64,000 bases of DNA from Atopsyche davidsoni (GCA_022113835.1 JAILWY010000018.1:20669501-20733500); one strand, 5' to 3'; shown: positions 44,574 through 56,817, numbered from the stretch's first letter. Program-made: numbers and translations. Notes: generated by a model from the sequence alone, not told the origin.

Positions 44574-45780
44574 ATGTGCTGGGGGGCGATTTTGATCGCC
44601 AAGTATTATTGTAAATGAAATTACATGGGTTTACGATGACCACGGCGGTGGGTTGTCTAGATCGAGTTTATAGACTGAATTAACATTTTATGGAAAGTAT
44701 TAAGAGGAAATTTATGGAAGATGTATATTTTAGTAGCATATAATGACACATGTAGATGAAAACCAGCCTATCTACAGTGTACATTTTATGACTTTTATGT
44801 TATCGTAACGTCTCTTTCAATTATAAGATAAACCTGTCAAATTTCTTAACTGCTGAAATATTAAGACTGGTTGAGATCTTTATGGATACAGCGCTAAGCC
44901 TCCGCATCGGCCCCGAGGTAAAAACGACCCCAAATACCGCAAAATAAGATCAGGGTTGTAAATGATCGCGATTACCTTCGAAGATCACGAGCACAGCGCA
45001 GAAACCTCTCTCTCTGATTGCAGCTGTGGATAAAAAGAACGTTTTCTTAGAATATCGCCGAAATAAGCAACATTAAGAAGATCGACATAAACGACACTAT
45101 ATAAAATATTATTTTGGAGACTTAGAATGTCGTCTTATCTTTTATTTTAATTAAAGATGTTTGCAATATGATTTTAAAAAAAATAATTAACAAATAACTT
45201 TACGAAAATACCTAAAAGTGAGACTTTAACTCATACCTCCTATCTGTTTTGACCTGTCACCAGTGAAAACCTTCTGTTTTACGATTACCTCTAAAAATAG
45301 TAAAGTCAATATTACGATAAAACGAATATTTACAACTTAACAAAATGTTTTGTATTTGTCTGCACAAATCTCTATAGATTTAATAATAAAATCATTCGAT
45401 TTCTTTATATAATGTGAATCTAAGTCTTAAGTACTCTGTAAGTAAATGATGCTCAAAAAGACACGTTTTTCTATGCTCGACCTAATCGGTTTTTATCAAT
45501 ATTAAAGATTGACCATGGCTATAATAATTATGAATGAATCAAACTTCCACAGCCACTAAATTTAAATTTATTTAAAAAATATCAATTTTTAACTAACCAC
45601 GCGATCAAATCAATTTATGACTGCTTAAAAATACAACAAAAATCGATTAACTTATATTAACGTATATTAACAATACATAAGTGTTTTTGGATATTTATAA
45701 ATTAGTCATTTGCAATTAAGTTACTTTAAAGTATATTTAAAATAAATAAGACTAACATACATTAAAATGTAAATTATTAC
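43130..45780. other. AT-rich DNA with one GC-rich hairpin island
   Basis: 44040-44150 is GC-rich and contains GGCTCGCCGTGCCGGCC and CACGGCGAGCCGGCC, whose GGCTCGCCGTG/CACGGCGAGCC cores form an inverted repeat across about 65 nt; the loop holds GCAGCTAATTGG. 44880-45010 is another complex patch. No gene is supported. Confidence 0.4.
44538..44580 (+). repeat. (TG)n / (TATG)n microsatellite
   Basis: About ten TG units followed by TATG-type units. A simple repeat likely to vary in length between individuals. Confidence 0.9.
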
Positions 45781-45782
45781 AG

Positions 45783-46150
45783 GTAACTGGTAAGAAGCGT
45801 GCAATTCCGTGCGACGTTTAAAGTAAGGACTCAGCAAAGGTGGCCCGGAGACTTAAGGGTGAAGTCGACCCGAAATGTCGAGCTTTTATTAATAAGTCGG
45901 GATGTTAAGAGGGATGTCCGTGACTCTGTGAAGCCTCCCGGGCCGCACATCCATCCGCCCCACGTCTGGGCGGGGGAGCTGATTTACTCCGGTCGTTACG
46001 TCACAGACTCGCCTCGTAAACCACACTCCTTACGGCCGCGTTATGGGCAGATCAAAAATTATACTGCGTATGGTTTACGCCGCGCCGTTTCCCCGCTACA
46101 GGCAAAAATCCGCTCACTGGAACGATTTAAACTTGAAATGATTATAGTGT
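45783..46150 (+). promoter_or_regulatory. Complex GC-richer block preceded by a splice-like junction
   Basis: TTATTACAG|GTAACTG|GTAAGA at 45774-45795 and AAA|GTAAGG at 45822/45823 give a weak acceptor with nested donors. The following 350 bp are high-complexity and open for 125 codons in one + frame, with TACGTCAC (CRE half) and CCGCGTTATG. I recognise no protein domain. A conserved non-coding element or an exon are both possible. Confidence 0.3.
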
Positions 46151-46267
46151 ATTATATTCTCAAGGCGGGTGTATAATTTTTGCTTTATGTATACATAGCG
46201 ATGTCTAGTACGTGTGAAATATTAATCATCTGTAAATCTAAAAATATATATATAAATATTCAAACTA

Positions 46268-46382
46268 TTCCTATAAATAGGCATTGAAAGGGGAAACTTA
46301 GGCAGTGGCTGGAAATCGGAAGTTCAGCGAGACCGTCTCACTGAAAACCAGCTTCACATGAGAAGAGGCACTTGAAAAATAA
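46268..46382 (+). mobile_element. Short LINE 3' fragment
   Basis: GGCATTGAAAGGGGAAACTT, GGCAGTGGCTGGAAATCGGA and CACATGAGAAGAGGCACTTG line up with the tail of the LINE pieces at 41098 and 61487. Only the last 110 bp or so remain. Confidence 0.65.
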
Positions 46383-46389
46383 GACATTT

Positions 46390-48300
46390 TTTTAAAATTT
46401 TATTTTCAAACCTTAAAATTAAAAAAAAAAATTGGAATTTTTGAATTCAAATTTGATTTAAATTTAAGAAAATTAATGTAATTTTTGCAATCAAAAATAT
46501 ATTTCTTATAAATAAAATATACAAGGGATTGTTTTGTGATATTTACTTTTTTCACATAATGACAAATGATTGCTACAACACAAGCGTTTTAATATCCACA
46601 TGTATATTTTATTTTAAGATTTAAAATTGATATTCACCATTCATCACGTATATTTAAGTTAGTAGAGTGTGTGCTATCTGTGTGGCCCAGGTGACTGACT
46701 CTCCAGTGGTAACAAACACTTCAAGGACACTATACCTACATTTATTATTCAATTTTAAGATCATTATTGTTTTTCGTCTAAGCCAGATTACTATTCTTTT
46801 AAGAAGCGTGAGTATTTTTCTAGAAATCCGATTTTCAAACCGTGTTTCGCGGATACGCTATTTTTTGGAACCTGAAAGACATTTAAGTCAAATAAACGTT
46901 ATTTGTATGCAGAAAACTTCAATAAAAATTGGGAAGTGATTTTTTTTTCAAATGTGTCAAACGTTTCAATCAAAATGCCGAATTTTTCAACATCATTGTA
47001 ATATTGTTTTTTTGGTTGATTAATAAAATACTCAAATCAGTAAATTAATAAATTTCAAAGAGTGTACGCGTAACGTAGTTTAAAAATTACGTAGAGATGA
47101 TTTAAGCGGACGCAGGTTACAAAAGAATACCAGACTCGCTTAGTATTCAACCTGCGCCTCGGCGAGTTCATAATTTATCTTTTTTTCTCCGAGATTTCAT
47201 TTATGAATATCGCGTTACGTTTTAATACTAGTATACACGCTTTAACAAAGATGATTCTCTCAAAAAAAGCATATTTCAAATTTCTCAAATTAGTTAAATT
47301 TTTCGGGATAAAAAGCCTTTCGCTTATCATTTAACAATTGAAATGAAACACAATAAAAAACGACGAATTCAGGGGGGGGGGGAATAAAATATGTATTCAG
47401 GGAAATACTTCAATTCACGTTCACTCACAATCATCCCCCTTTGCAAGAGTGAGATTCAAAATTGAAATCTTTTTTGCAGTGGGGAATCGCTGGGCCTGAA
47501 AAGGTGCCCGCCCTAACAAAAGAGTATTTAATGTTCTGAAGTGAAGGGATGGAACGATCGCGAACTTTGCGCATAAAATCTAATAGGTCCTTAATGGGGA
47601 TCGTGCGAAGAAGCTGACAATCTTCTAGATACGATACAAACATAAAAAAATTAATTGACATTCAACTTTTTATTGTCTTTTAATTGTGCACGGGTATCTG
47701 TTGACTCGAACAATTACTGTCGAAGATGATTAAAGTTCTTTCATGTTGTTCTGAAATGACTCTCACAAACTTGACATTCATCATGGTTTTAAATCTGGCT
47801 ACATAGGTAGCCACATATCTTGCAACCAATTCGCAATAATCCAATAGCAACCCTTTATTATGATTTTTTTGTAGCATAGCCTTATTAAATTTAACTAAAG
47901 AGGACACTATTGCTTATAAGGGTTTAAAAAAACGCGTAATAATTATAACAAAACCGTGGATTTTACTAACAACTGGCTTTGTAGGTGTAACGACGTTATA
48001 AGTTAATACTTTTTACAGAAATAAACCGTTAAGAGCTGTTGTATTTACTTTCTAGATTTACCAAGCTTTGAAGAAAATGAGTTTATAAATTTATTTATTT
48101 ATTCGATTATAAAACAAATATTTAAAAATTGATCATTTTGAACTGTCGATACGGTCAATTGGTGGCTTATTTGATTGTTTTTCTGACTTATGGGCTAGTA
48201 GGCTAGTGTCATAGAGCTCGAATGCTAAAAATCAATGAGGCGAGGCGACAAGTTGGCTCGCCGCTCACGAAAAAATATACACGTAAAATTGATCTATTTT
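46390..48300. other. AT-rich DNA, nothing recognised
   Basis: No supported gene. 47095-47170 contains a small complex patch, and a G9 run is at 47372-47381. Frames at 47431-47907 (-) are unsupported. Confidence 0.45.
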
Positions 48301-48306
48301 GTGGAT

Positions 48307-48556
48307 TAAACGTCAATCAAGTGCGTTTTAATTACCATTACAGGCTTATATTACTTACTTATATGATTAGGCATATTTTTTTCAAACATTGAAAATGATT
48401 CAAAGAAACTCTCATAAAAATATCATCGTGACTTGTGTAGGATTTAAACCTACTGTGTGTAGATTATGATTGTTAAAAATTCTCGATCAGCAGAGGTGAC
48501 TCGTTAGTACAAGGGTCAGTAAGCTTGGAGATGTAGGTTCAAATCCTACACAAGTA
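48307..48556. mobile_element. Second inverted SINE pair
   Basis: 48307-48450 is the SINE in reverse orientation: its 3' end (complement of CTTGATTGACGTTTA) at the left, and a B box complement GGATTTAAACC at 48440-48450. A + strand tRNA-like head follows at 48494-48556 with B box GGTTCAAATCC (48537-48547) and is cut soon after. The two are therefore head to head, as at 26607-26822, but here the arms are diverged. Confidence 0.7.
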
Positions 48557-48559
48557 TTG

Positions 48560-49455
48560 TATAACACATTGAATATGCCGGCGCCGTCCCGTACCAGCTG
48601 TTCGCAGTCGAAGTACGAGGGATTCGTGAGACACGTCGACTCACCACTTGCGCGTCTTAATTATTACTACAGTAAAGTCGACTTATTGAATTCGCGGACG
48701 CTGTTCCGTGCTAGTTTGTATGCCGGAGTCCCGTACGCGGGGTTCTTAACACACTTTAAGCGGGTAACCAAATTGACTAAACTGATTTGCGTAGCGGGCA
48801 AAATTCGCGTAAAATTGCACGTGTAAAATCTAGTCTATACACTGTTTGATTTGCATGTAGTCAAAAAAATCGTTTCCTATAAAAAAGTTGAACCACTTCA
48901 TACACACTTTGCGGATTACTTGGCATCACAACAACACCACTTTGTCCCAAAAATTGAAGGATTATCATTCTCTGACCACTCCGCTTCTACATTGTCACTT
49001 TGTTCAGAATCACTGGACAGTATTGGTAGAAGTAACGTTGACGAGTCGAAACAAACATTGCGAGCTGTAAACCTAAAGAGTAAAATGACCTTCTGCCGCT
49101 TTTAGAGTAAACACCCGCTTTTAGACAGCAGTCCGCGAAACGGGTACTAGTACCCGCCCCGCCTTTAGTGTGTAATCACAACAGGCAGAACACTACACGT
49201 ATGATAGACGACATGTTGAATCTGCGGACACCGTCTCTGCAAGCAGGTCGCTGGTGACCTCCGTTGCAGGTCCCCCAGCGGGCCGCGCAGTCTCCGGTGT
49301 CGCGGCATCCGTCCCGAATTACGGCCAGGATGTCGACAATAACGAGTGTGCGCAGCGCGGGGCGACGGCCGGCAGACCTCCCGACTTATCCACCAGTCTG
49401 TTTTGATTTATGATACTCTGTATTTAAACAACAAATATGAATTACGCGATCACCA
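48560..49455. other. Complex non-coding block, possible decayed transposon
   Basis: TACAGTAAAGTCGACTTATT at 48678 has the TA-CAGTA start of a pogo/Tigger end, but no matching right end is found. TTGAATTCGCGGACGCTGTT near 48694 and TTGAATCTGCGGACACCGTC near 49215 are similar direct copies. 49200-49400 is GC-rich and open. Palindrome CGGGTACTAGTACCCG lies at 49140-49155. Confidence 0.3.
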
Positions 49456-49467
49456 TTCTATCTGGAG

Positions 49468-49860
49468 CAGTGCTTCTCAAAGTGGTCCCTACGGACCCCA
49501 GGGGGTCCTTAGAGAATTAAAATCGATTTGGGGATCCCTGAACAACGTCAGGGGGTCCGCGCAAGGTTTTATATAATGTAAAAAAATTGTGACACATTTT
49601 TATTAATATGGAAGTTGAAATAAATAACAATGAATACATTATTTGCAATTTTTACGTCCTATGTAAAATATAAATATAGACAGGTGCATAAAATACAAGT
49701 AATAACAGGCATTGCGGTGAGTCAGGTAGGTTAATACAGGAACGAAATAGAGTCGATACTAGTCTATAATATTAATTTATGTAGTTTTTCACCCAGGATC
49801 CGTAGGCATGTTTCGACTATGAAAGGGGGTCCGTGGGCCAAAAGAGTTTGAGAGCCACTG
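49468..49860. mobile_element. hAT MITE, 393 bp, with perfect 8-bp target duplication
   Basis: Left end CAGTGCTTCTCAAAGTGG and right end GAGTTTGAGAGCCACTG form the imperfect terminal inverted repeat typical of Charlie-like hAT elements, and GGTCCCTACGGACCCC / GGGGGTCCGTGGGCC continue the pairing. The flanks ATCTGGAG (49460-49467 and 49861-49868) are identical, the 8-bp duplication expected of hAT. No transposase frame, so non-autonomous. The interior is AT-rich. Confidence 0.9.
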
Positions 49861-49869
49861 ATCTGGAGG

Positions 49870-52800
49870 AACCCCTGAAGGGTAAAAGCTCTCTAAAACA
49901 AAAATGATCCAAACCAATCGAGAATTCACATATCCTGTTACACCATCAGTACACCAATGAATTTCTTGCATAATTCGAGTTAAGTCAATTTCGACTCTCA
50001 TCGCATATTTTACTTCGTGAAATCAATGAGTAATGTAACAGAGAGTAAGTCAGTATGCTACCGGATATATATGCTCGATGGCGTACCATATGTGGTACCA
50101 AAATAGCAGTGGGCGGATACCATAAAGAAGTCCAGCGAGCACTCCACCGGGTCTCCGCCACCAGCTCTCCGAGCAGGGACCGTCCGAGCCCAGGTCGAGT
50201 CCTTCCTGCTTGCATCCGGTTCAGCCGGAAGTGCACCTTCATTATTGGATCGGAAGACGCAACACTCATAATGCTTAAAGTAAATAGCTATAGATATTAA
50301 TAATTATGTGTAAATTAATTTGATTAAGGCCATACAACGCGTTTTTTTAAGCGTGAATTCATTTAAACTAATTTTTTATACTACTGCAAAATTTATCGCA
50401 TTTTTTGTGTATTGTACAAATTTACGTCAACTATCCTTTGATTGGTATGATTTGAATGTTGATTTATCAAACAGAACACGCAGCAAATAAAGACATTAGC
50501 GTGTTGTTTTGGTTTGCTATTAAATAATTGAATTAGTCAAAGTGAGTAATGAAATCACTTAAAACCTGCATGTTAAAAATTATTTTTTCTTCGTTGAACT
50601 TTGGGGCTCTTTTTAATAATAAAATACACCACCGAAATAAAACGTTCTTCCAGCAAATATTTATTATAAAACCTTTTATTGATTATGTGACATTGCATAC
50701 AGTAGCTATACTATTTTTACGGAGTTTATTCACACATTTATCAGTAAAAAAAAATCTTGTTTTTTTTTAGTTTTGAGTGGGACCTTGATAATTGTACTTT
50801 AAAAATTTAAGGTTTTTCTCGTCGTTTCATGTGCTAATTGCACACGCACAGCGATGCAAGTTAGAATTTCCGTTAATAACGGGACGTCTAAATATTGGTC
50901 ACCTCACCTAGATTACTAACTAGACAGTGTTGCAGTGCATTGACGGCCATTTGAATTACAATACCGGAAGCGATAACATATTGTATTATTATTGCCATTG
51001 TTCCGTATTGTTCCGGAGGGTGGCAACCCCTTTGCGGGATCAGAAAGCGGCAGCTCGGGGCGTAAGCTCATTTGGCTTAGCTAATTCTGCGGGGTCGAGA
51101 TGGACCAGCGGATCCGGCATTACCTATAGAATCGAGATGAAATTAGGCATGATACATGGCGTATTGTTCTAAATCACTTCTGTTAATTTAAGTTTATATT
51201 AGTCGAATAAACACATTTTTTAGCATTTTTTAAATTTATTAATTTATGTGATTTTCATGACCTTGGTGAAACACGTCAAGAGCCTTAAAGTCGGTAATTT
51301 CTGAGGTTGGTGAAATTAAGTACAACGTGCTTATGAAGCGTGATGGGATTTTCATTATCTTGACCGTTGCATGCTAAGAACTACCGAGGAATTACCCGAT
51401 TTCTCTACTAATCGCTTCCAGATCTAATTTTGAGTCATAATATAATTTTATTTATTCAAAATACTTAAGTTAATATCTTTATCGTGTAAAAAAAAGTTAC
51501 TATATATGATCAGACATTGATTTTAATAAGTAACGACTCGCTAGCCCGGTTATATTGTATGTGCAATTACTGTATCTATTGCTTTTAAACTGTTATGTTT
51601 TATGTTAGTAATAGTTAACTGTTAGTTATTCCGACTTAACAGTTCGTTAAATATCAAATGTAATTTAATCAAAGTATATAATTTTCTGCAGACTGAACGA
51701 GCGGTGCTATAATTAACATGCACAATGTTGCTTCTGTGAGTTAATAAGTTTTTTTTTTAACAAAGTTTTGAATAAAAATTATTATTTGTTGTATATGTTA
51801 AAAAAAATTCATGCAATAAAAAATGCTGTGCGTTATGAACTGAAAAATAAAACCAAGCCTTATTTAAAGTAGAGCAAAAAAATACAACTTTTAAAAATAT
51901 CATAAAAAAAACGAATCTAAATATCTAAATTGATTATTGGAAATGGGGTATATATAAAGTTATAAAGATAGATTTTTATCTTTTATTAAGTTGATATTTT
52001 GATTATCTATAAGTTAATTAAAATTAATAGTCGAACGTTTGTATATTGTAAGCACATTCGCCTTTCAAAACCTTTTCACTCTGGAGAAGTCCTCTGATAT
52101 ACAAACAAAGATTACCGCTAAATCAAAATAAAATTATTGTTTTTATTTAATTTTTAACATAAACAACAAGTATGATTAACCAAATCGCTAGCACATTGCG
52201 ATCTTTCTTATATATTAGAACTTTAGACTGTTGTCTGTTAAAGCACCTGAAAAGCAAAAACACTTACAAACTAATGCGTTAATATACCTCAACTGTTCAT
52301 ATTTGTTGTTTAAATATAAAATATTATGCTGTTCGTATTTTGTCGTGGATTTTTGAGTTGAAGTTATTGGCTTGAAGGAGTGAAGATAAGAAATTATAAG
52401 GTCTCCAGGCCGTTCCCAGAGCCGAGCTGGGCGACCCCAGCGTGACCCTTCCGGTTTTGATTCCCTCAGTTGATTTATAAACTTTCACAATATTCATTCA
52501 AAAGAGCTGGTTTGGACAGCCATCGCTTTAAACCCTCGTGCAAAATAAATAAACAGAAGAATATATTACTGCGGATTCAAAGAAGTAAAATATGTCAATA
52601 TTTCATACAATAAATATTATTTCCCTAATAGTACTTATTCACTCAACTATTATAATTTTTGGAACTCTACTGTTATAAACCCTTGTATAAAATGAGTAAA
52701 CATAAAGACATATTATTCAGAACTCAAATGAGTTTATCAATATTTCATGTAATATATATTAGAATATTTTATTAGTATACGCTAACATATTTATTTTCGA

Positions 52801-53235
52801 TGTTAAAGATTTTCGAAAGAGCTGGTTCTTGAAAAGCTTTAAATTCTTGTTAAAAAAAAAAATAGGACATATCAATATTTTATGTAGTAATTATTTTTTT
52901 CTTATAAAATATCCTATCACTATCGATGTTAACGATATTCAAAATTGCGGATATTGAAGTACTTGCTTTAAAAAGGTAAAATAACTTGACTTCAAAAGAA
53001 AAATAAAGGAATTTATAAATTATTTTATTATAGCTGTAAGCGATAACACCTCATAAATGTGTTAAGTAAGAAAATATGAATAAATGATAAATAAGCAAGT
53101 CATTACAAAATTAAATTAATTCCAAAATAAAAAATAGCCTGGTTTTTGGGTCCTTTAATATATTATATAATACGTTGTTTGCCCAGATACCCTTAATAAT
53201 ATCCTGGGGGTGAGAATATGATGAGTGATAAAGCT
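49870..53235. other. Mainly AT-rich DNA with two complex patches
   Basis: 50090-50280 and 50995-51165 are GC-richer and open for 70-90 codons without a recognisable domain. 51180-53235 is AT-rich; 52420-52460 has a small GC patch. No RNA gene or structured repeat is found. Confidence 0.4.
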
Positions 53236-53239
53236 TTAA

Positions 53240-54375
53240 CAACTTGTATTAATTTAGAGACGTAATCTCGCCCTGATGGTATTTGATTTATGGGAAAACC
53301 CTCTTCAGCCCGGCGAAGGTTCTCGCGGGCACTCCCCACACGGGCTCTTATCGATGGGGTAATATCACTCTTCGAACACCACTAGGGGTATGAAATTCAT
53401 TTTGGCAAGATAATTAACGTTATTAAATTTATTTCATTAAAATTGAACGCATGTGAAATATTAAAATAATTACCTGCTGTGTTAAAATAAATCATGTACA
53501 ATTCTTATCCAATTTATACACACACTTACACGTACACGCATACTTAAAAATACGTATAGTATAAATAACGAATAAATTGTACAATAATCATCTTTCAAAC
53601 ATTGTAATTGTACACGTTTATTATTTATTTATTTAGTATAATATTCATATTTGTAAGATAAAAGGTATTTTCGCATCAACAAAAATATAAATAATATACG
53701 TTACATTTCCCTCTTATATGTTATACTTACGGTCTTATTTATATAAATCGTGGTATTTTTCTCTAATAAATCACTGGTCATATATTTCGGCCATTCTAAG
53801 GAGTGTTCTGAAAATGTAGGCGGTGCGTATTCCATTTATTTTGCTTATTTTTGCTGCCGGGAATCCTGTTTAATCTAGCATTTCCGGACTCGGTACCAAC
53901 GGAGTACCGCAAATGTAAATGAACAGAAGCAAAACACACAAAGTTCAGACGGACCAGGAATGCTTATTACGTGTACACTTGTCTATGCAGCGACCGAAGT
54001 ATTTAGAAATAAATAAAAATACCTTTGTGTCTCTGAACAGGTATAATTTACCTTTGCGCAAGGTCAACTATTGAGAATATTTACAAATTTAAACTGAGCA
54101 TTTTTTTTTCTACTCGCTTCAAGACTCGAATCCAAGAGTGGAGTATACAACTAAGGTAAAATTTCTGGATTCACGTGAATTTTACTGTGTATGTTAACGT
54201 AAGTATAGTCATGTTATAAATGGTTATAAATTAAAGTTATTTTATAATTATACAAAAAAAAAAACGATGATTGAATAGATGAGAAGCAATCAAGGTTACA
54301 TTAAAGATTACCTTGCAATAGCTGCGGCTTTGAAAAGAAGCAAATGAAAAGGAGTATGCACAGCAGCTGGTTGTC
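53240..54375. other. Non-coding DNA with one complex patch
   Basis: 53250-53385 is complex (GCCCGGCGAAGGTTCTCGCG and similar) and might be a conserved element. 53520-53560 has a CACACTTACACGTACACGC purine-pyrimidine stretch. No gene. Confidence 0.4.
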
Positions 54376-54380
54376 GGTAC

Positions 54381-54560
54381 TCGCCATTCGCCATTCGCTA
54401 TTCGCCATTCGCCATCGCCGTTCTTCCCACACACCGGTGGCTAAGTCGTTACGTGATTACGAGTGCGTAGACCTCTCCTTGAACTTGCCTACATAACAGT
54501 ACCGGCACACTCACGTTGGAGTACTCGCCGCCGGCATCTGCGGCCATTATCGCACTTTAA
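54381..54560. promoter_or_regulatory. Cluster of Pho/YY1-type GCCAT cores
   Basis: Five tandem 7-mers (CGCCATT, CGCCATT, CGCTATT, CGCCATT, CGCCATC) span 54382-54416; four contain GCCAT. A full Pho core GCCATTAT is at 54543-54550, and CAAGATGGCCGCC follows at 55258. Clustered Pho sites are a hallmark of Polycomb response elements in Drosophila. The tandem run may instead be a simple microsatellite. Confidence 0.35.
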
Positions 54561-55980
54561 TATGTGCTGTGCGTTTAGAAACGGTTTGTTGTGAACTGAA
54601 CGCGACGCATTCAACTGCAGTCTGATTTTTATCAAATTCAAAAAAAAAATACTTTAAATAATATCACTTCTTAGATGATCTTAGATTTCCTTGGTGCTAT
54701 ACTGCAATTTTTTTTTTGTTATTTGTCGTTTTGGTCTCGTTTAAATATTTAAAGAAAGCCTAAGCCTACGCTTAAAGCCAAATCTTCTAGTACGTTAAAA
54801 AAATTGTCTGTTAAAAATATGTGTCCCAGGATATTTACTACTCAATTTCAAATACTCATTTTGCAGTCTAGTCATCAACACAGTTGTTTTACGGCTGTCT
54901 AAATCTATTAGGACAGATTTAGTATTTTAATAGTGCGTTTATATTATCAATACCTCCAATTTGCTTTGTATTATGAGTTTTTAAGATTTTTCAGTGGGAT
55001 TTGCTGACCTGCATGTTTTTAGCAATCTTTGCAGTAAAGTTAGGTTCAATAGTTATACAGACTGCTTATTCAGATGTGTATGGCTCTTGAAGCCAACTTT
55101 AACCGTGGTAACTTTCCAATTTAAAACTTATATTTAATTTATACTCACGACGGCGTTTGTTCCTTTTATTAGTGTATTTATTTAAATGGTCGCAAAGCGC
55201 GGTCCCGTCTCGCACTTCACTTGAGTATTCACAGAGTGCGCCACCGGAAAATAATTGCAAGATGGCCGCCGGAGGACGTGGCGGAAGTGATTAAGCAAAA
55301 AGTGTTGCCAATGTAAGGAGATTTTATTCCCAGACTTTAATGGATGCCGGGCCGTCTTCAGAAATAGATAATTATTTATAACGCTGGCCGTAATTAAAAC
55401 GCGATATTGTTTTCGAGCCTACCGAATAATTAACTGGTCTGTGATACATTGCGCTGCTACTTCATTATTAAATTGCGCTATTTATAAGTAAATAATCAGA
55501 TGTGATCTCGAAAAGCTCAGCTATATCGAAACAGTAAGGAGTAATCGCCTGAAATATATATAAATTTCGAACTTTAACGCCGATTTTTTTTTCATCAAAC
55601 CCCAACCAACTGTTTTCTTTATGACACCAGCGAGGTTTTAATCCATGCCTCCGCGGCTATCGTGTTAAGGTGATCTACAAGATATGGATTTGAATCCCAC
55701 CGGTGTCGTGAAATAACTTTTCATGGATTTTTCCGTATTCTTTGTGTGTAGACAGATTATTCTTATATTGTACTCTTTGCTTGTGTATTATCTACCCACA
55801 AGCTTCCACGGCTTCAGATATGTGCTCGAATGGTGTAATGAAAAAACTTTTAAAAAAATGGATTGTTTTCGTCGTTTCACGTGTGGATTGATTGACATTT
55901 CTTTTATATTTATTTTCCACCTCGACGTTCGATCCCTGGCACGATTCTGCATTTCGCGCCATTTAAGAAAACGTCCCTAT
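54561..55980. other. Non-coding DNA with regulatory-like and tRNA-like pieces
   Basis: 55180-55460 is a complex island with AAGATGGCCGCC (YY1-type), GGCGGAAGTGA (Ets-type), AATAATTAACTGG and TAATTAAAACG. At 55643-55710 GGATTTGAATCCCA looks like a pol III B box in a diverged tRNA-like context, probably another SINE scrap. 55860-55970 contains TGATTGACATTT, a Pbx/Meis-type site. No gene. Confidence 0.35.
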
Positions 55981-56066
55981 CCACCCTTATATTTTTATTT
56001 CTTTACTTGCAGGTGAGTTCATCTGGAGTTTCAATTCGTCTGCCTGTTTCACCGAGAAAGGTAACA
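55981..56066 (+). other. Acceptor-donor junction: recursive-splice site or 48-nt microexon
   Basis: TTCTTTACTTGCAG|GTGAGT at 55999-56018 joins a pyrimidine-rich 3' splice site to a near-ideal donor. A further donor, GAAAG|GTAACA, is at 56060/56061. The 48-nt interval (56013-56060) is a multiple of three and open in frame 0 as VSSSGVSIRLPVSPRK, and also open in frame 2. So it may be a genuine microexon, or a recursive-splice exon that is skipped. Same strand and layout as 6540 and 43079. Confidence 0.5.
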
Positions 56067-56480
56067 CAATAATCCTGTTAATACACTTACTAAATAAAGG
56101 ACTCACTACTCTAGAAACTTTTTTTATAGATAAACGCTCTATTCGATCAATATAAAACGTCGTGTATTTGTGCATATCTATTTGATCTGGTAAAGCGCCT
56201 CTTGGGCAAATCATCTAAGAAATGTAAAAAAAAAAAAAAAAACTTTATAATATAGATATAATGTCTTTGTTTTTTTGCGTATCAGTTTTGCACACGCCGA
56301 AACGACGATGGTGTGGTGGGGTGTCTCTTTACTAAAAGTTTCTAGAGAACCTAGCCCTTAATAGCTGTATAGAAATAGGCCTCTAATAAACAAATAATAC
56401 TGACTTTAAAAAACTATTACACTGTGTCATAGTAAATAGCTAATACGACAGTATTTTTTATTTAATCAACTATTATTATG

Positions 56481-56817
56481 TTGTTGAGGGACAAGGCATT
56501 TGCATGGTGAAGATCCATTAATATAATGAAATAAGTAAACTTTTTATTTATATCTTCACATTGAGTTTATTTTATTATTTGCATTACTAGTTTCAACTAG
56601 TATAACCCTCACCTATTTTGCCAAAAAAAAAAAAAAAAATTTTATTGTTACCAGTATCCTGTTATTTGTATTTAAGCATATGTTATTTCTATATTTTGCT
56701 AGTTTAAGTCGTGCATCTGATGATGACCTGGTTATAAGGTTGAAACTAGTAATGCAAATAATAAAATAAACTCAATGTGAAGATATAAATAAAAAGTTTA
56801 CTTATTTCATTATATTA
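56481..56817. mobile_element. Fold-back element B with 79-bp perfect inverted repeat
   Basis: 56519-56597 and 56739-56817 are exact reverse complements over 79 positions, around a 141-nt spacer. The left flank TTGTTGAGGGACAAGGCATTT matches the partial copy at 32122. Near the right arm CTGATGATGACC...GGTTGAAAC (56717-56746) forms a short stem between a CTGATGA box and a GAAAC box. An A17 run (about 56622-56639) lies in the spacer. No protein. Confidence 0.85.

Noticed and set aside
47370..47382. Regulatory G-run
   Set aside because: A single G run cannot form an intramolecular quadruplex; likely a homopolymer.
48678..48800. Second Tigger/pogo element
   Set aside because: Only a left-end-like TA-CAGTA start; no right inverted end or transposase.
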